This document shows, in pieces, positions 1-6,600 of a DNA stretch of 7,314 nt. The stretch is from an uncultured Clostridia bacterium (lineage in GTDB: Bacteria; Bacillota; Clostridia; UBA1381): contig CALXUL010000234.1 of assembly GCA_944391635.1 (NCBI GenBank), forward strand, positions 1 to 7,314. The letters run 5' to 3'. A program made the position numbers and the translations under genes. The notes under the pieces were generated by a model that worked only from the letters and a program-made list of their open reading frames with translations, had not been told where the DNA came from and did not search any database. Numbering within the stretch: the stretch's first letter is position 1; each line of letters starts with the position of its first letter.

Positions 1-680
1 CGGATACCGGAGAACAGGCACTTGAAATAACTGAGGCATTGGTGCGGAGCAACGCGCTTGATGTTATAGTTATTGATTCAGTCGCAGCACTCGTTCCGAA
101 ATCAGAAATAGAAGGCGAAATGGGCGATTCTCATGTCGGACTGCTTGCAAGACTCATGTCTCAGGCACTAAGAAAACTTACCGGCATAACTGCAAAAACA
201 GGAACAGCTGTTATTTTTATAAATCAGCTGCGTGAAAAAGTCGGAGTAATGTACGGAAATCCCGAAACTACTCCCGGCGGCAGGGCTCTGAAGTTTTTTG
301 CATCGGTTAGACTTGATGTAAGAAGACAGGAGCAGATTAAAAACGGTACAGAAGTTGTTGGTAACAAGACAAGAGTACGTGTTGTTAAAAACAAAGTTGC
401 CCCACCTTTTAAGGAAGCTGAATTTGACATTATGTATGGCGAAGGCATCTCAAAACTTGGTAATATCCTTGATGTTGCTGTGAGTCTTGATATAATAAAA
501 AAATCCGGTGCATGGTTTTCTTATGAGGGAGAACGTCTTGGTCAGGGACGTGATAATATAAAGAAATATATGGAAGAACATCCGGAGTTTGCTGACCTTA
601 TCGACCATAAAGTTCGGCTTGCTTTAGGTATGGAAAAGCAAGAAAATTCAATGGTTGAAATTGACGAAAATAAGGAATAA
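1..680 (+). CDS. recA: Recombinase RecA, C-terminal part (5' end outside window)
   Basis: RecA forms ATP-dependent filaments on single-stranded DNA, drives strand exchange and triggers LexA self-cleavage. The reading frame is open from the left edge (bases 1-2 finish a codon; the first full codon is at base 3), giving 225 residues. Visible in order: the Walker B strand VIVIDSVAAL (Asp at bases 75-77, matching E. coli Asp144), the L1 region EGEMGDSHVG, the QALRKLTG helix, the L2 DNA-binding region (INQLREKVG, then NPETTPGG), the core segment FFASVRLDVRR, and the C-terminal domain beginning near FDIMYGEGISK, ending in an acidic tail. By alignment to E. coli RecA about 119 residues, including Walker A, lie upstream, implying a protein of about 345 residues. 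The TTG at base 39 is internal to the conserved core and is not a start. No recX follows directly. Confidence 0.98.
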   Translation, partial: DTGEQALEITEALVRSNALDVIVIDSVAALVPKSEIEGEMGDSHVGLLARLMSQALRKLTGITAKTGTAVIFINQLREKVGVMYGNPETTPGGRALKFFASVRLDVRRQEQIKNGTEVVGNKTRVRVVKNKVAPPFKEAEFDIMYGEGISKLGNILDVAVSLDIIKKSGAWFSYEGERLGQGRDNIKKYMEEHPEFADLIDHKVRLALGMEKQENSMVEIDENKE

Positions 681-700
681 TCAAATTTAGAATAGTAAAA

Positions 701-726
701 CTTAAATAAATATTTAAGATTTTTTT
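701..726 (+). terminator. Possible intrinsic terminator of recA
   Basis: A perfect 7-bp inverted repeat (701-707 cttaaat pairs with 712-718 atttaag, with a 4-base loop) is followed by seven T's at 720-726. The layout fits a Rho-independent terminator 20 bases after the recA stop. However, only one pair is G-C, so the hairpin is weak and termination may be partial. Confidence 0.45.
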
Positions 727-734
727 ATAAACTA

Positions 735-763
735 TTGACGTTTAGAGGAAAAAATAGTATTAT
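735..763 (+). promoter_or_regulatory. Sigma-A-type promoter for the HPr gene
   Basis: A -35 box TTGACG (735-740) is separated by exactly 17 bases from a -10 box TATTAT (758-763). Both are one mismatch from consensus and the spacing is ideal. The predicted transcription start is near base 770, which would give a leader of about 43 bases before the HPr ATG at 813. The leader shows no obvious riboswitch or attenuator. Confidence 0.72.
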
Positions 764-812
764 ATTATTATTACATAAATTTATGGAAGAACTTTAACAG
801 GGGGATTTCAAT

Positions 813-1076
813 ATGTTTTCTAAAGAGGTAGAGGTTCAGAATCAAGTGGGATTGCATGCAAGACCTGCAACTTTCTTTATCCAAAAAGCCAATGAATTTA
901 AGTCCAGTATCTGGGTTGAGAAGGACGAACGTAAGGTTAATGCAAAAAGTCTGCTTGGAGTTTTATCTCTTGGCATAACCAAGGGTACTACCATTAATAT
1001 TATCGCAGACGGTATTGATGAAGAAGAAGCTGTCACAACGCTTGTTAATTTAATTGCTTCCAATTTTACTGAGTAA
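813..1076 (+). CDS. ptsH: HPr family phosphocarrier protein
   Basis: HPr is the small cytoplasmic phosphocarrier of the sugar phosphotransferase system: it takes phosphate from Enzyme I on a histidine and passes it to sugar-specific EIIA domains. In Gram-positive bacteria phosphorylation of a serine by HPr kinase also makes it a CcpA corepressor. The 87 residues match the usual family length. The catalytic motif GLHARPA places the histidine at residue 15, and the regulatory motif NAKSLLGVLSLGI places the serine at residue 46, exactly the canonical numbers. His15 argues against the HPr-like protein Crh, which lacks it. The ATG is preceded by a G-rich ribosome binding site (799-804) about 8 bases upstream. 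The gene is monocistronic, with its own promoter (735-763) and terminator (1095-1129); no Enzyme I or HPr kinase gene is visible. The family is certain; the symbol assumes this is the main HPr of the genome. Confidence 0.93.
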   Translation: MFSKEVEVQNQVGLHARPATFFIQKANEFKSSIWVEKDERKVNAKSLLGVLSLGITKGTTINIIADGIDEEEAVTTLVNLIASNFTE

Positions 1077-1094
1077 TCTTATTAAAATCGGGGT

Positions 1095-1129
1095 AAATAA
1101 CTCTACTGCTTTTTAGTAGAGTTATTTTT
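1095..1129 (+). terminator. Intrinsic terminator after the HPr gene
   Basis: A 13-bp uninterrupted stem (1095-1107 with 1115-1127) with a 7-base loop gctttt-t (1108-1114) ends in a T-run at 1125-1129. It begins 19 bases after the HPr stop codon. It is the most convincing terminator in the window and separates the HPr unit from the uvrC-led run. Confidence 0.85.
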
Positions 1130-1161
1130 ATCTTGTTAAATAAAAACCTGGAGGACTTTTG

Positions 1162-3030
1162 ATGAGCGGATTCGATTTTGAGGGTGAATTAGCACGATTA
1201 CCGGAAAAGCCGGGTGTTTATATAATGCATTCGGAAGATAATACCGTAATATATGTAGGAAAAGCAAAAATCCTAAAAAACCGTGTTAGGCAGTATTTCC
1301 GCAATAATTCCGGTCATACGCCCAAAGTCCGTGCAATGGTTTCTAAAGTTGCATATTTTGAGTATATTATTACCGACTCCGAGATAGAAGCTCTTGTTTT
1401 GGAGTGCAATTTAATAAAAAAATATCGTCCTAAATATAATATACTATTAAAGGATGATAAACAATATCCGTATATAAAAGTTACCGTAAATCAGCCGTAT
1501 CCAAAGCTGATGATGACCAGAACATTAAGAGATGATGGTGCGAGGTATTTTGGTCCATATTCAGGTGGTGGAACAGTAAAAAATGTGATTGGGCTTGCGC
1601 GCTCGATTTTTAAACCGCCTACCTGTACAAGAAAGTTTCCGGAGGATATTGGAAAAGGTCGCCCATGTCTTAACTATCATATTAAAACCTGTTTTGCGCC
1701 CTGTACGGGAAGAGTATCCCAAGAAGAATACCGCAATGTCTTTTTTGCAATATGTGATTTTTTAAGCGGAAATCATAAAAAGCTGCTTGATGACCTGACA
1801 CAGCAGATGAAAGATGCGTCTGCTAAGATGGAGTATGAACGTGCGGCTGATCTTCGTGATAAAATTAATGCTATACAGCGTCTTGATGAAAAACAAAAAA
1901 TTGTAAATTCTGAGCATATAAGCGATCTTGATATAATTGCTGCTGCAATAACCGGTGATAATGCGTTTTGTGAGGTGTTTTTTGTAAGAGCAGGTAAAAT
2001 GATGGGGCGGGAGAATTTTCAGCTTACCGGCGCATCTTCAACTCCAAAAGAAGAAATAATGTCAGACTTTTTAAAACAGTTTTATGAAAATGCGCAATAT
2101 ATACCTCCGGAGATATTAACTGATTGCAAGGCGTCTGACGCAGATGTTATTCAAGACTGGCTATGTGAGAGCAGAGGCAAGAAGGTAGTTATACACGCAC
2201 CCGTCCGAGGCGAGAAGAAAAAAATAGTTGACATGGTTTTGAAAAACGCACAGACGGCGGCGGAAAACTATCTTGTATCTCAGCAAAGAGATTATCAGAA
2301 AAAGAATGTGCTTTATGATTTAGCGAAGGCGGCAGGACTTTCCGGTCCGCCCGTTTATATAGAGGCATATGATATTTCTAACACTGCCGGAGAAAATAAT
2401 GTCGGCTCTATGGTTGTGTTTAAAAATGGGAAACCTGCTCGTAGCAGATACCGAAGTTTTGATATAAAATCGTTTGAGGGTGCAAATGACCTAAAAGCAA
2501 TGCAGGAAGTATTGTACCGAAGATTTAAGCACGCATACGATGAACAAGCTCAAGTAGATGAAGGCAAGCTTGAGCCGGAGAAAGCTAAATTCTTGCCGTT
2601 TCCTGACTTGATACTGATAGATGGCGGCTCGCTGCATCTTGCGGCAGCTCAGGAAATGTTAGATATGATGAGTTTAGAAATTCCGGCATTTGGAATGGTA
2701 AAGAATGACAAGCATAGGACAAGAGCACTTGTTTCTAAGGACGGAGAACTTGAGCTTTCGCCAACCGGCAGTGTTTTTAAACTTATAACCTCAATACAGG
2801 ATGAGGCACACAGAAGCGCTATAACACATCATAGAAATAAACGAACTAAAGCTATAAAATCTTCTGAACTTGATAAAATAGATGGCGTGGGTGAAAAAAA
2901 ACGTGCAGCTTTATTAAAACACTTCAAGTCTATTAAAGCAATAGCTGAGGCGGGTAAAGATGAACTTTTAAAAGTCGGAATTGATAAAAGAACGGCAGAT
3001 AATATTATTAAATATTTTAACGGGAAGTGA
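1162..3030 (+). CDS. uvrC: Excinuclease ABC subunit C (UvrC)
   Basis: UvrC is the dual nuclease of nucleotide excision repair, cutting 3' then 5' of a lesion once UvrB is loaded. The 622 residues fit the family length. In order: an N-terminal GIY-YIG nuclease (GVY at 18-20, YVG at 31-33, for the 3' cut); four cysteines at 155, 169, 177 and 181, matching the known iron-sulfur cluster pattern; a UVR motif around 210-245 (EYERAADLRDKI) that contacts UvrB; the RNase H-like nuclease with Asp404 (YDISNT), Asp487 (LILIDGG) and His556/557 (ITHHR) for the 5' cut; and C-terminal helix-hairpin-helix DNA-binding repeats from about residue 574 (IDGVGEKKRAALL). ATG 1162 is chosen because GGAGG (1150-1154) lies 7 bases upstream; the TTG at 1159 is less well placed. 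It leads the six-gene run. No strong promoter is visible in the short gap after the HPr terminator. Confidence 0.97.
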   Translation: MSGFDFEGELARLPEKPGVYIMHSEDNTVIYVGKAKILKNRVRQYFRNNSGHTPKVRAMVSKVAYFEYIITDSEIEALVLECNLIKKYRPKYNILLKDDKQYPYIKVTVNQPYPKLMMTRTLRDDGARYFGPYSGGGTVKNVIGLARSIFKPPTCTRKFPEDIGKGRPCLNYHIKTCFAPCTGRVSQEEYRNVFFAICDFLSGNHKKLLDDLTQQMKDASAKMEYERAADLRDKINAIQRLDEKQKIVNSEHISDLDIIAAAITGDNAFCEVFFVRAGKMMGRENFQLTGASSTPKEEIMSDFLKQFYENAQYIPPEILTDCKASDADVIQDWLCESRGKKVVIHAPVRGEKKKIVDMVLKNAQTAAENYLVSQQRDYQKKNVLYDLAKAAGLSGPPVYIEAYDISNTAGENNVGSMVVFKNGKPARSRYRSFDIKSFEGANDLKAMQEVLYRRFKHAYDEQAQVDEGKLEPEKAKFLPFPDLILIDGGSLHLAAAQEMLDMMSLEIPAFGMVKNDKHRTRALVSKDGELELSPTGSVFKLITSIQDEAHRSAITHHRNKRTKAIKSSELDKIDGVGEKKRAALLKHFKSIKAIAEAGKDELLKVGIDKRTADNIIKYFNGK

Positions 3031-3038
3031 TAGCTTTG
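3022..3038 (+). promoter_or_regulatory. Ribosome binding site overlapping the uvrC stop; sets a TTG start for pgeF
   Basis: The last codons and TGA stop of uvrC (3028-3030) form ggaagtgat (3023-3031), one mismatch from the full anti-16S complement GGAGGTGAT. Its core is 8 bases from TTG 3036, the best-spaced start in the pgeF frame. GTG 3027 lies inside the site, and GTG 3042 is 14 bases from the core. The overlap suggests translational coupling of uvrC and pgeF. Confidence 0.6.
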
Positions 3039-3836
3039 TTTGTGTTAAGAACAAAAGGTGATGTTAAATACTTTACTATTCATTCTTTTGATAAATCAAA
3101 TCTCGTAAAACACTGTTTTACTACACGATGCGGCGGTGTAAGCCAGGGAGAATGGGAAAGCATGAACCTCCGTATCAATTGTGGGGATAAAAGAGAGAAC
3201 ATTTTAAAAAATTATGAAATTATATCCGAGACAATAGGTGTTAATGTAAAAAGTCTTGTGCTGTCAAAGCAAATCCATAAGACGGACATAGTTGATGTTG
3301 ATAAGAATGATTGTGGAAACGGACTTTTTTATGATAATAAATTTGATAGCGCTGATGCGCTTGTAACCAATCAAAAAGGCGTAACATTAGTAACTTTTTA
3401 TGCTGATTGTGTGCCGGTGTTTCTTCTTGATACAAAAAGGGAAGTTTTAGCACTTATACACTCGGGCTGGAGGGGTACGTATGATGAAATAACCCCAAAA
3501 ACAATAAAGCATATGATAGATAAATATAATTCAAATCCAAATGACATTATTGCTGCAATCGGGCCTTGTATACGTCAGTGCCATTTTCAGGTAGGAGAGG
3601 ATATTGCCAAGCTTTTTGCTCAAAAATATACTAAAAAAATAGTGATACAAAGTTCTGGGAAATTTTACATTGACTTGCCAGGTTGTATAAATATGCAGTT
3701 AACTTCAATGGGTGTTGTGCCAGATAACATTACCGATGCAATGCTTTGCACATATTGCAACCCGGAACTGTTCTATTCACACAGACGTGACTCGGATAAA
3801 CGTGGAACAATGGCTGCGATTGCCGCACTGGTGTAG
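3036..3836 (+). CDS. pgeF: Peptidoglycan editing factor PgeF (YfiH/YlmD, DUF152 family)
   Basis: This family was long labelled polyphenol oxidase or laccase. In E. coli the homologue keeps L-serine out of position 1 of the peptidoglycan stem peptide, and purified members also act on purine nucleosides. With the TTG start at 3036 the protein has 266 residues, normal for the family. Diagnostic motifs: FTTRCGGVSQG near the N-terminus, KQIHKTDI (His81), YADCVPVFLLD (Cys125), IHSGWRGT (His142), IGPCIRQCHFQVG, and a C-terminal YSHRRDS. His81, Cys125 and His142 are the expected metal/active-site triad. It is a soluble protein without a signal peptide. The start is the uncertain part: GTG 3027 and GTG 3042 are alternatives and change the product by only a few residues. 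The gene begins 5 bases after the uvrC stop and ends 18 bases before the proposed lipoprotein start. Confidence 0.93.
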   Translation: MFVLRTKGDVKYFTIHSFDKSNLVKHCFTTRCGGVSQGEWESMNLRINCGDKRENILKNYEIISETIGVNVKSLVLSKQIHKTDIVDVDKNDCGNGLFYDNKFDSADALVTNQKGVTLVTFYADCVPVFLLDTKREVLALIHSGWRGTYDEITPKTIKHMIDKYNSNPNDIIAAIGPCIRQCHFQVGEDIAKLFAQKYTKKIVIQSSGKFYIDLPGCINMQLTSMGVVPDNITDAMLCTYCNPELFYSHRRDSDKRGTMAAIAALV

Positions 3837-3840
3837 TAAA

Positions 3841-3857
3841 AAGGGGGTAGCGTCATA
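3841..3857 (+). promoter_or_regulatory. Ribosome binding site and probable ATA start codon of the lipoprotein gene
   Basis: The run aaggggg (3841-3847) is followed by a 7-base spacer and then ATA (3855-3857). No ATG, GTG or TTG occurs in this frame between the in-frame stop at 3837-3839 and TTG 3879. Starting at ATA gives a textbook signal peptide (KKYFLVFLAV...); starting at TTG 3879 would remove the charged N-region and half the hydrophobic core. Either ATA is used as a rare start, or the base at 3857 is an error or mutation from G. Confidence 0.65.
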
Positions 3858-5369
3858 AAAAAGTATTTTTTAGTTTTTTTGGCTGTTATATGTCTATTTA
3901 CTTCCTGTATACCGTCGGGTGAGCCAGACGGCGGGTTAATCATTGAAGAGGGTGAAAATATCGTTAAACTTACGGTTTCCGATGTTGATGGTTTTAATCC
4001 CATTACGACAAGTTCAGAGTCGGTAAGACAGATGCTAACATTGATTTATGAACCGTTATACAAATTTAATGAAGACTTATCGCCGATACCGTGTCTTGCT
4101 GAAAATCTCGAATTTGCAGACAGTACGCATGCAATATTAAAACTTGGCAGCGCAAACTGGCAGGATGGCTCAAAATTTTGTGCAGCAGACGTTGTCTACA
4201 CAATAAACCAGATAAAATCAACAGAATCGGTTTATAAGCATAATGCTGATGTAATATCTTCTGCTATTGAGCAGGCAGACGGAACTGTATGGATAGAGTT
4301 TACAAGACCTGTTATGAATGCAGAAGGATATTTATCATTTCCGATTATACAGAATAATACGGCAAATATCGCAGAAGAGTCACCGTCTGGGACAGGAGCA
4401 TTTGTAGTTAGCGAAAAAAGCGCATCTTCTATGAAACTTTTACCTAACCCCTTAAAACAAAAAGGATCAGTCGATGCTGTGGTTGTAAAAATTATGCGCA
4501 GTAATGAGGCTTGTATCAATGTTTTTGAAACAAATGAAGCAGATGTTTTGACATCAGCGGTAATTGATTTGGGAGTAAAAACTCCTGCCGGCGATATTAA
4601 TACAGAAAACTACACGTCAAATAGAATGACTTTTTTAGGCTTTAACTGTGGTATAGAAAAATATAGCCAGGCATATCTTAGGCTTGTTGTGTCGGCGATT
4701 ATAGACCGCCGTGAGCTTGCTGATACTGCAACATTCGGCAGAGCATCTGCTTGCAGGCTGCCTTTTAATCCTTCGGCATGGTTTTATAGTGAAGTAGACA
4801 TGCTTGAACTTGATATTGCCGGAACACTTGAGATGGGCGGTTACACATTAACAGACGGTTTGTATTATGACCAAAACGGTGCTCAGCTAATCATAAATAT
4901 ATTAGTTACCGAAACCAGCAGCCAAAAAATTAAAGCTGCGGAAATGATCGCTTCTAAGCTTTCAACAGCAGGCATTGCTGCAATAGTTGAAAAAGTACCT
5001 TATACTGATTATATTTCAAGAATAAAATCAGGGGAATATGATACCTTTTTGGGCGAGATGGAAATGGAAGATAGTCTTGATCCAGGGTTTATTACAGATG
5101 CTGGAAACTATTTTTTTTATAGTGACGATAACCTCTCTGCAAGCGTTGCAATGCTGAGGGAGGCTCGGAATACAGATGAACTTAAGAACGCGTTTATTGA
5201 ATATGACCGTGCGTTTTCAGCAAATCCGCCGTTTGCGGTGCTGTACTTTGCACAGGACGGTGTGGTGTATAGTCAGAATATTTCAGGAATAACAGCTCCG
5301 AATTTTTACCAACCGTTAACTGGTCTTGAAAACTGGTATTTTAAAACTCAGCCAAGGGTGGTGGAGTAG
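3855..5369 (+). CDS. ABC transporter substrate-binding lipoprotein, family 5 (DppA/OppA-like)
   Basis: Family 5 solute-binding proteins capture peptides, nickel complexes or oligosaccharides outside the membrane and deliver them to an ABC permease. Read from ATA 3855 the precursor has 504 residues: a lysine-rich N-region (K2, K3), a hydrophobic stretch (about 4-15) and the lipobox-like FTSC with the lipidated cysteine at 18. Phe at -3 is less usual than Leu. The mature part has typical family features: an N-terminal segment with PITTSSESVRQM and LIYEPLYKFNEDLSPIPCLAENLE, then WQDGSKFCAADVVYTINQI, a central FLGFNC strand followed by the RLVVSAIIDRREL helix, and a C-terminal YDTFLGEMEM and PPFAVLYFAQDGVVYS region. 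The ligand cannot be told from sequence. No permease or ATPase gene is adjacent, so it is an orphan here. It directly abuts the downstream flavoprotein gene (no spacer) and probably shares its transcript. Family call secure; the start is the weak point. Confidence 0.88.
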   Translation: MKKYFLVFLAVICLFTSCIPSGEPDGGLIIEEGENIVKLTVSDVDGFNPITTSSESVRQMLTLIYEPLYKFNEDLSPIPCLAENLEFADSTHAILKLGSANWQDGSKFCAADVVYTINQIKSTESVYKHNADVISSAIEQADGTVWIEFTRPVMNAEGYLSFPIIQNNTANIAEESPSGTGAFVVSEKSASSMKLLPNPLKQKGSVDAVVVKIMRSNEACINVFETNEADVLTSAVIDLGVKTPAGDINTENYTSNRMTFLGFNCGIEKYSQAYLRLVVSAIIDRRELADTATFGRASACRLPFNPSAWFYSEVDMLELDIAGTLEMGGYTLTDGLYYDQNGAQLIINILVTETSSQKIKAAEMIASKLSTAGIAAIVEKVPYTDYISRIKSGEYDTFLGEMEMEDSLDPGFITDAGNYFFYSDDNLSASVAMLREARNTDELKNAFIEYDRAFSANPPFAVLYFAQDGVVYSQNISGITAPNFYQPLTGLENWYFKTQPRVVE

Positions 5370-6581
5370 ATGAAAAGAGTGGTTATAATTGGCGGCGGGG
5401 CAGCAGGGCTTCTCGCTGCATCAAGAGCAAAGCTTCATTCCGATGAGGTTATAATATTTGAGCGTAATAAATTTCCGGCGAAAAAGGTCAGGATAACCGG
5501 TAAAGGCAGGTGTAATATAACCAATATTGCCGATCGTGACGAAATCATAGAAAATATTATGACAAATAAACGGTTTATGTATAGTGCGCTTAGTGCATTT
5601 TCAAATTACGACGTGATAACTTTGTTCGAGGATTTGGGTGTTGCTACAAAAGTTGAGAGGGGCGGAAGAGTTTTTCCTCAATCCGACAGCGCGAAAGATG
5701 TAGCGGAAGCCTTGATTAAAGCTGCAAAGGGTAAAAATGTGCGGTTTATATATGAGAAAGCTACCAATATAAAAGCAGAAGATGGACGAGTTGTTTCGGT
5801 GTGTTATGGCGATAAAGAAATTGAGTGTGACAGCGTTTTGCTTGCTACCGGAGGAATGTCATATCCGCTTACAGGTTCTGACGGTTTTGGGTATAAGATA
5901 GCAAAAGAGCTTGGTCATAATATAATTGAGCCTAAACCATCACTTATACCTCTTGTTACAAAGGAAAAATGGGTATCAGAATTAATGGGACTTTCGCTTA
6001 AAAATGTTACTATAACAATTAAACAGCAGGGGAAAACAATATTTACAGATTTTGGTGAAATGCTCTTTACACACTTTGGTATATCAGGCCCTATAGTGTT
6101 GTCAGCTTCTGCACATATGCGAAATAGGGGTACATATACCGCACTAATTGATTTAAAGCCGGCACTTACAGAAAAACAGCTTGATGACCGGATTATCAGG
6201 GATCTTGGACAAGCAGGAAAAAAACATTTGATTAATGCACTTGATAAACTCTTGCCAAAAGCGCTCATACCTGTTATAATTGATTTATCTGGTGTTTTGC
6301 CTCATAAAGCGGCAAATAGTATTACAAAAGAAGAACGTTTTAAAATATTAAATTGTCTGAAAAATCTCGAGCTGACTATAACAGGAACACGCCCGATTGA
6401 AGAGGCAATAGTTACAGCCGGAGGTGTTGACTGTAAGCAGGTCAACCCCAAAACTATGGAATCTAAACTTGTAAAAGGACTTTATTTTGCAGGTGAGATA
6501 TTGGATGTAGATGCATACACAGGCGGATACAATTTGCAGATAGCGTTTTCTACCGGATATCTTGCTGGCGAAAATGTATAA
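5370..6581 (+). CDS. NAD(P)/FAD-dependent oxidoreductase, BaiN/HI0933 (YhiN) family
   Basis: The 403-residue flavoprotein matches the HI0933 family, variously annotated as aminoacetone oxidase-like, BaiN or YhiN. One characterised relative in bile-acid 7-dehydroxylating clostridia reduces a 3-oxo bile acid intermediate, but most members have no assigned substrate. Motifs: the N-terminal dinucleotide fold GGGAAG (8-13) with Glu31 at the end of the second strand (FER) to bind the FAD ribose; the family signature KKVRITGKGRCNITN (38-52); LATGGMSYPLTGSDG starting at 158; and a C-terminal FAD motif GEILDVDAYTGGYNLQ (375-390). There are no membrane segments. ATG 5370 follows the lipoprotein stop with no spacer, suggesting coupled translation; an aagggtgg-type ribosome site lies about 8-11 bases upstream inside the previous gene. 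No other bile-acid (bai) gene is present, so a bile-acid role is not supported and no symbol is given. Confidence 0.93.
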   Translation: MKRVVIIGGGAAGLLAASRAKLHSDEVIIFERNKFPAKKVRITGKGRCNITNIADRDEIIENIMTNKRFMYSALSAFSNYDVITLFEDLGVATKVERGGRVFPQSDSAKDVAEALIKAAKGKNVRFIYEKATNIKAEDGRVVSVCYGDKEIECDSVLLATGGMSYPLTGSDGFGYKIAKELGHNIIEPKPSLIPLVTKEKWVSELMGLSLKNVTITIKQQGKTIFTDFGEMLFTHFGISGPIVLSASAHMRNRGTYTALIDLKPALTEKQLDDRIIRDLGQAGKKHLINALDKLLPKALIPVIIDLSGVLPHKAANSITKEERFKILNCLKNLELTITGTRPIEEAIVTAGGVDCKQVNPKTMESKLVKGLYFAGEILDVDAYTGGYNLQIAFSTGYLAGENV

Positions 6582-6600
6582 ACCCGAAGGGGGATTTGTG

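Noticed and set aside
39..680. TTG at 39 as the start of a complete 213-residue protein
   Set aside because: The frame stays open to base 1 and encodes the conserved RecA stretch DTGEQALEITEA upstream, so this is a truncated recA and not a short gene.
681..812. Riboswitch or small gene in the recA-HPr spacer
   Set aside because: The 132 bases are explained by a weak terminator, a promoter and a short leader; no conserved aptamer-like structure or ORF with a ribosome site is visible.
3879..3881. TTG 3879 as the lipoprotein start
   Set aside because: It leaves about ten residues before the lipobox cysteine, with no positive charge, and is 31 bases from the ribosome site.
5915..6268. Minus-strand ORF of 117 codons, and other minus-strand ORFs at 224-448, 842-1063, 3241-3453, 3773-4003, 4232-4519, 6348-6653 and 6482-6700
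   Set aside because: All lie wholly or mainly opposite well-identified + strand genes, and their translations show no recognisable motif. They are shadows.
5370..6581. Bile-acid pathway assignment (baiN)
   Set aside because: The family name comes from one characterised member. No other bai gene is present and the family is widespread in bacteria without bile-acid metabolism.
6562..6600. TTG 6562 as the start of the HutP-family gene
   Set aside because: It would overlap the flavoprotein gene by 20 bases without a ribosome site, whereas ATG 6601 follows aaggggg at a 7-base spacing and gives a normal family length.
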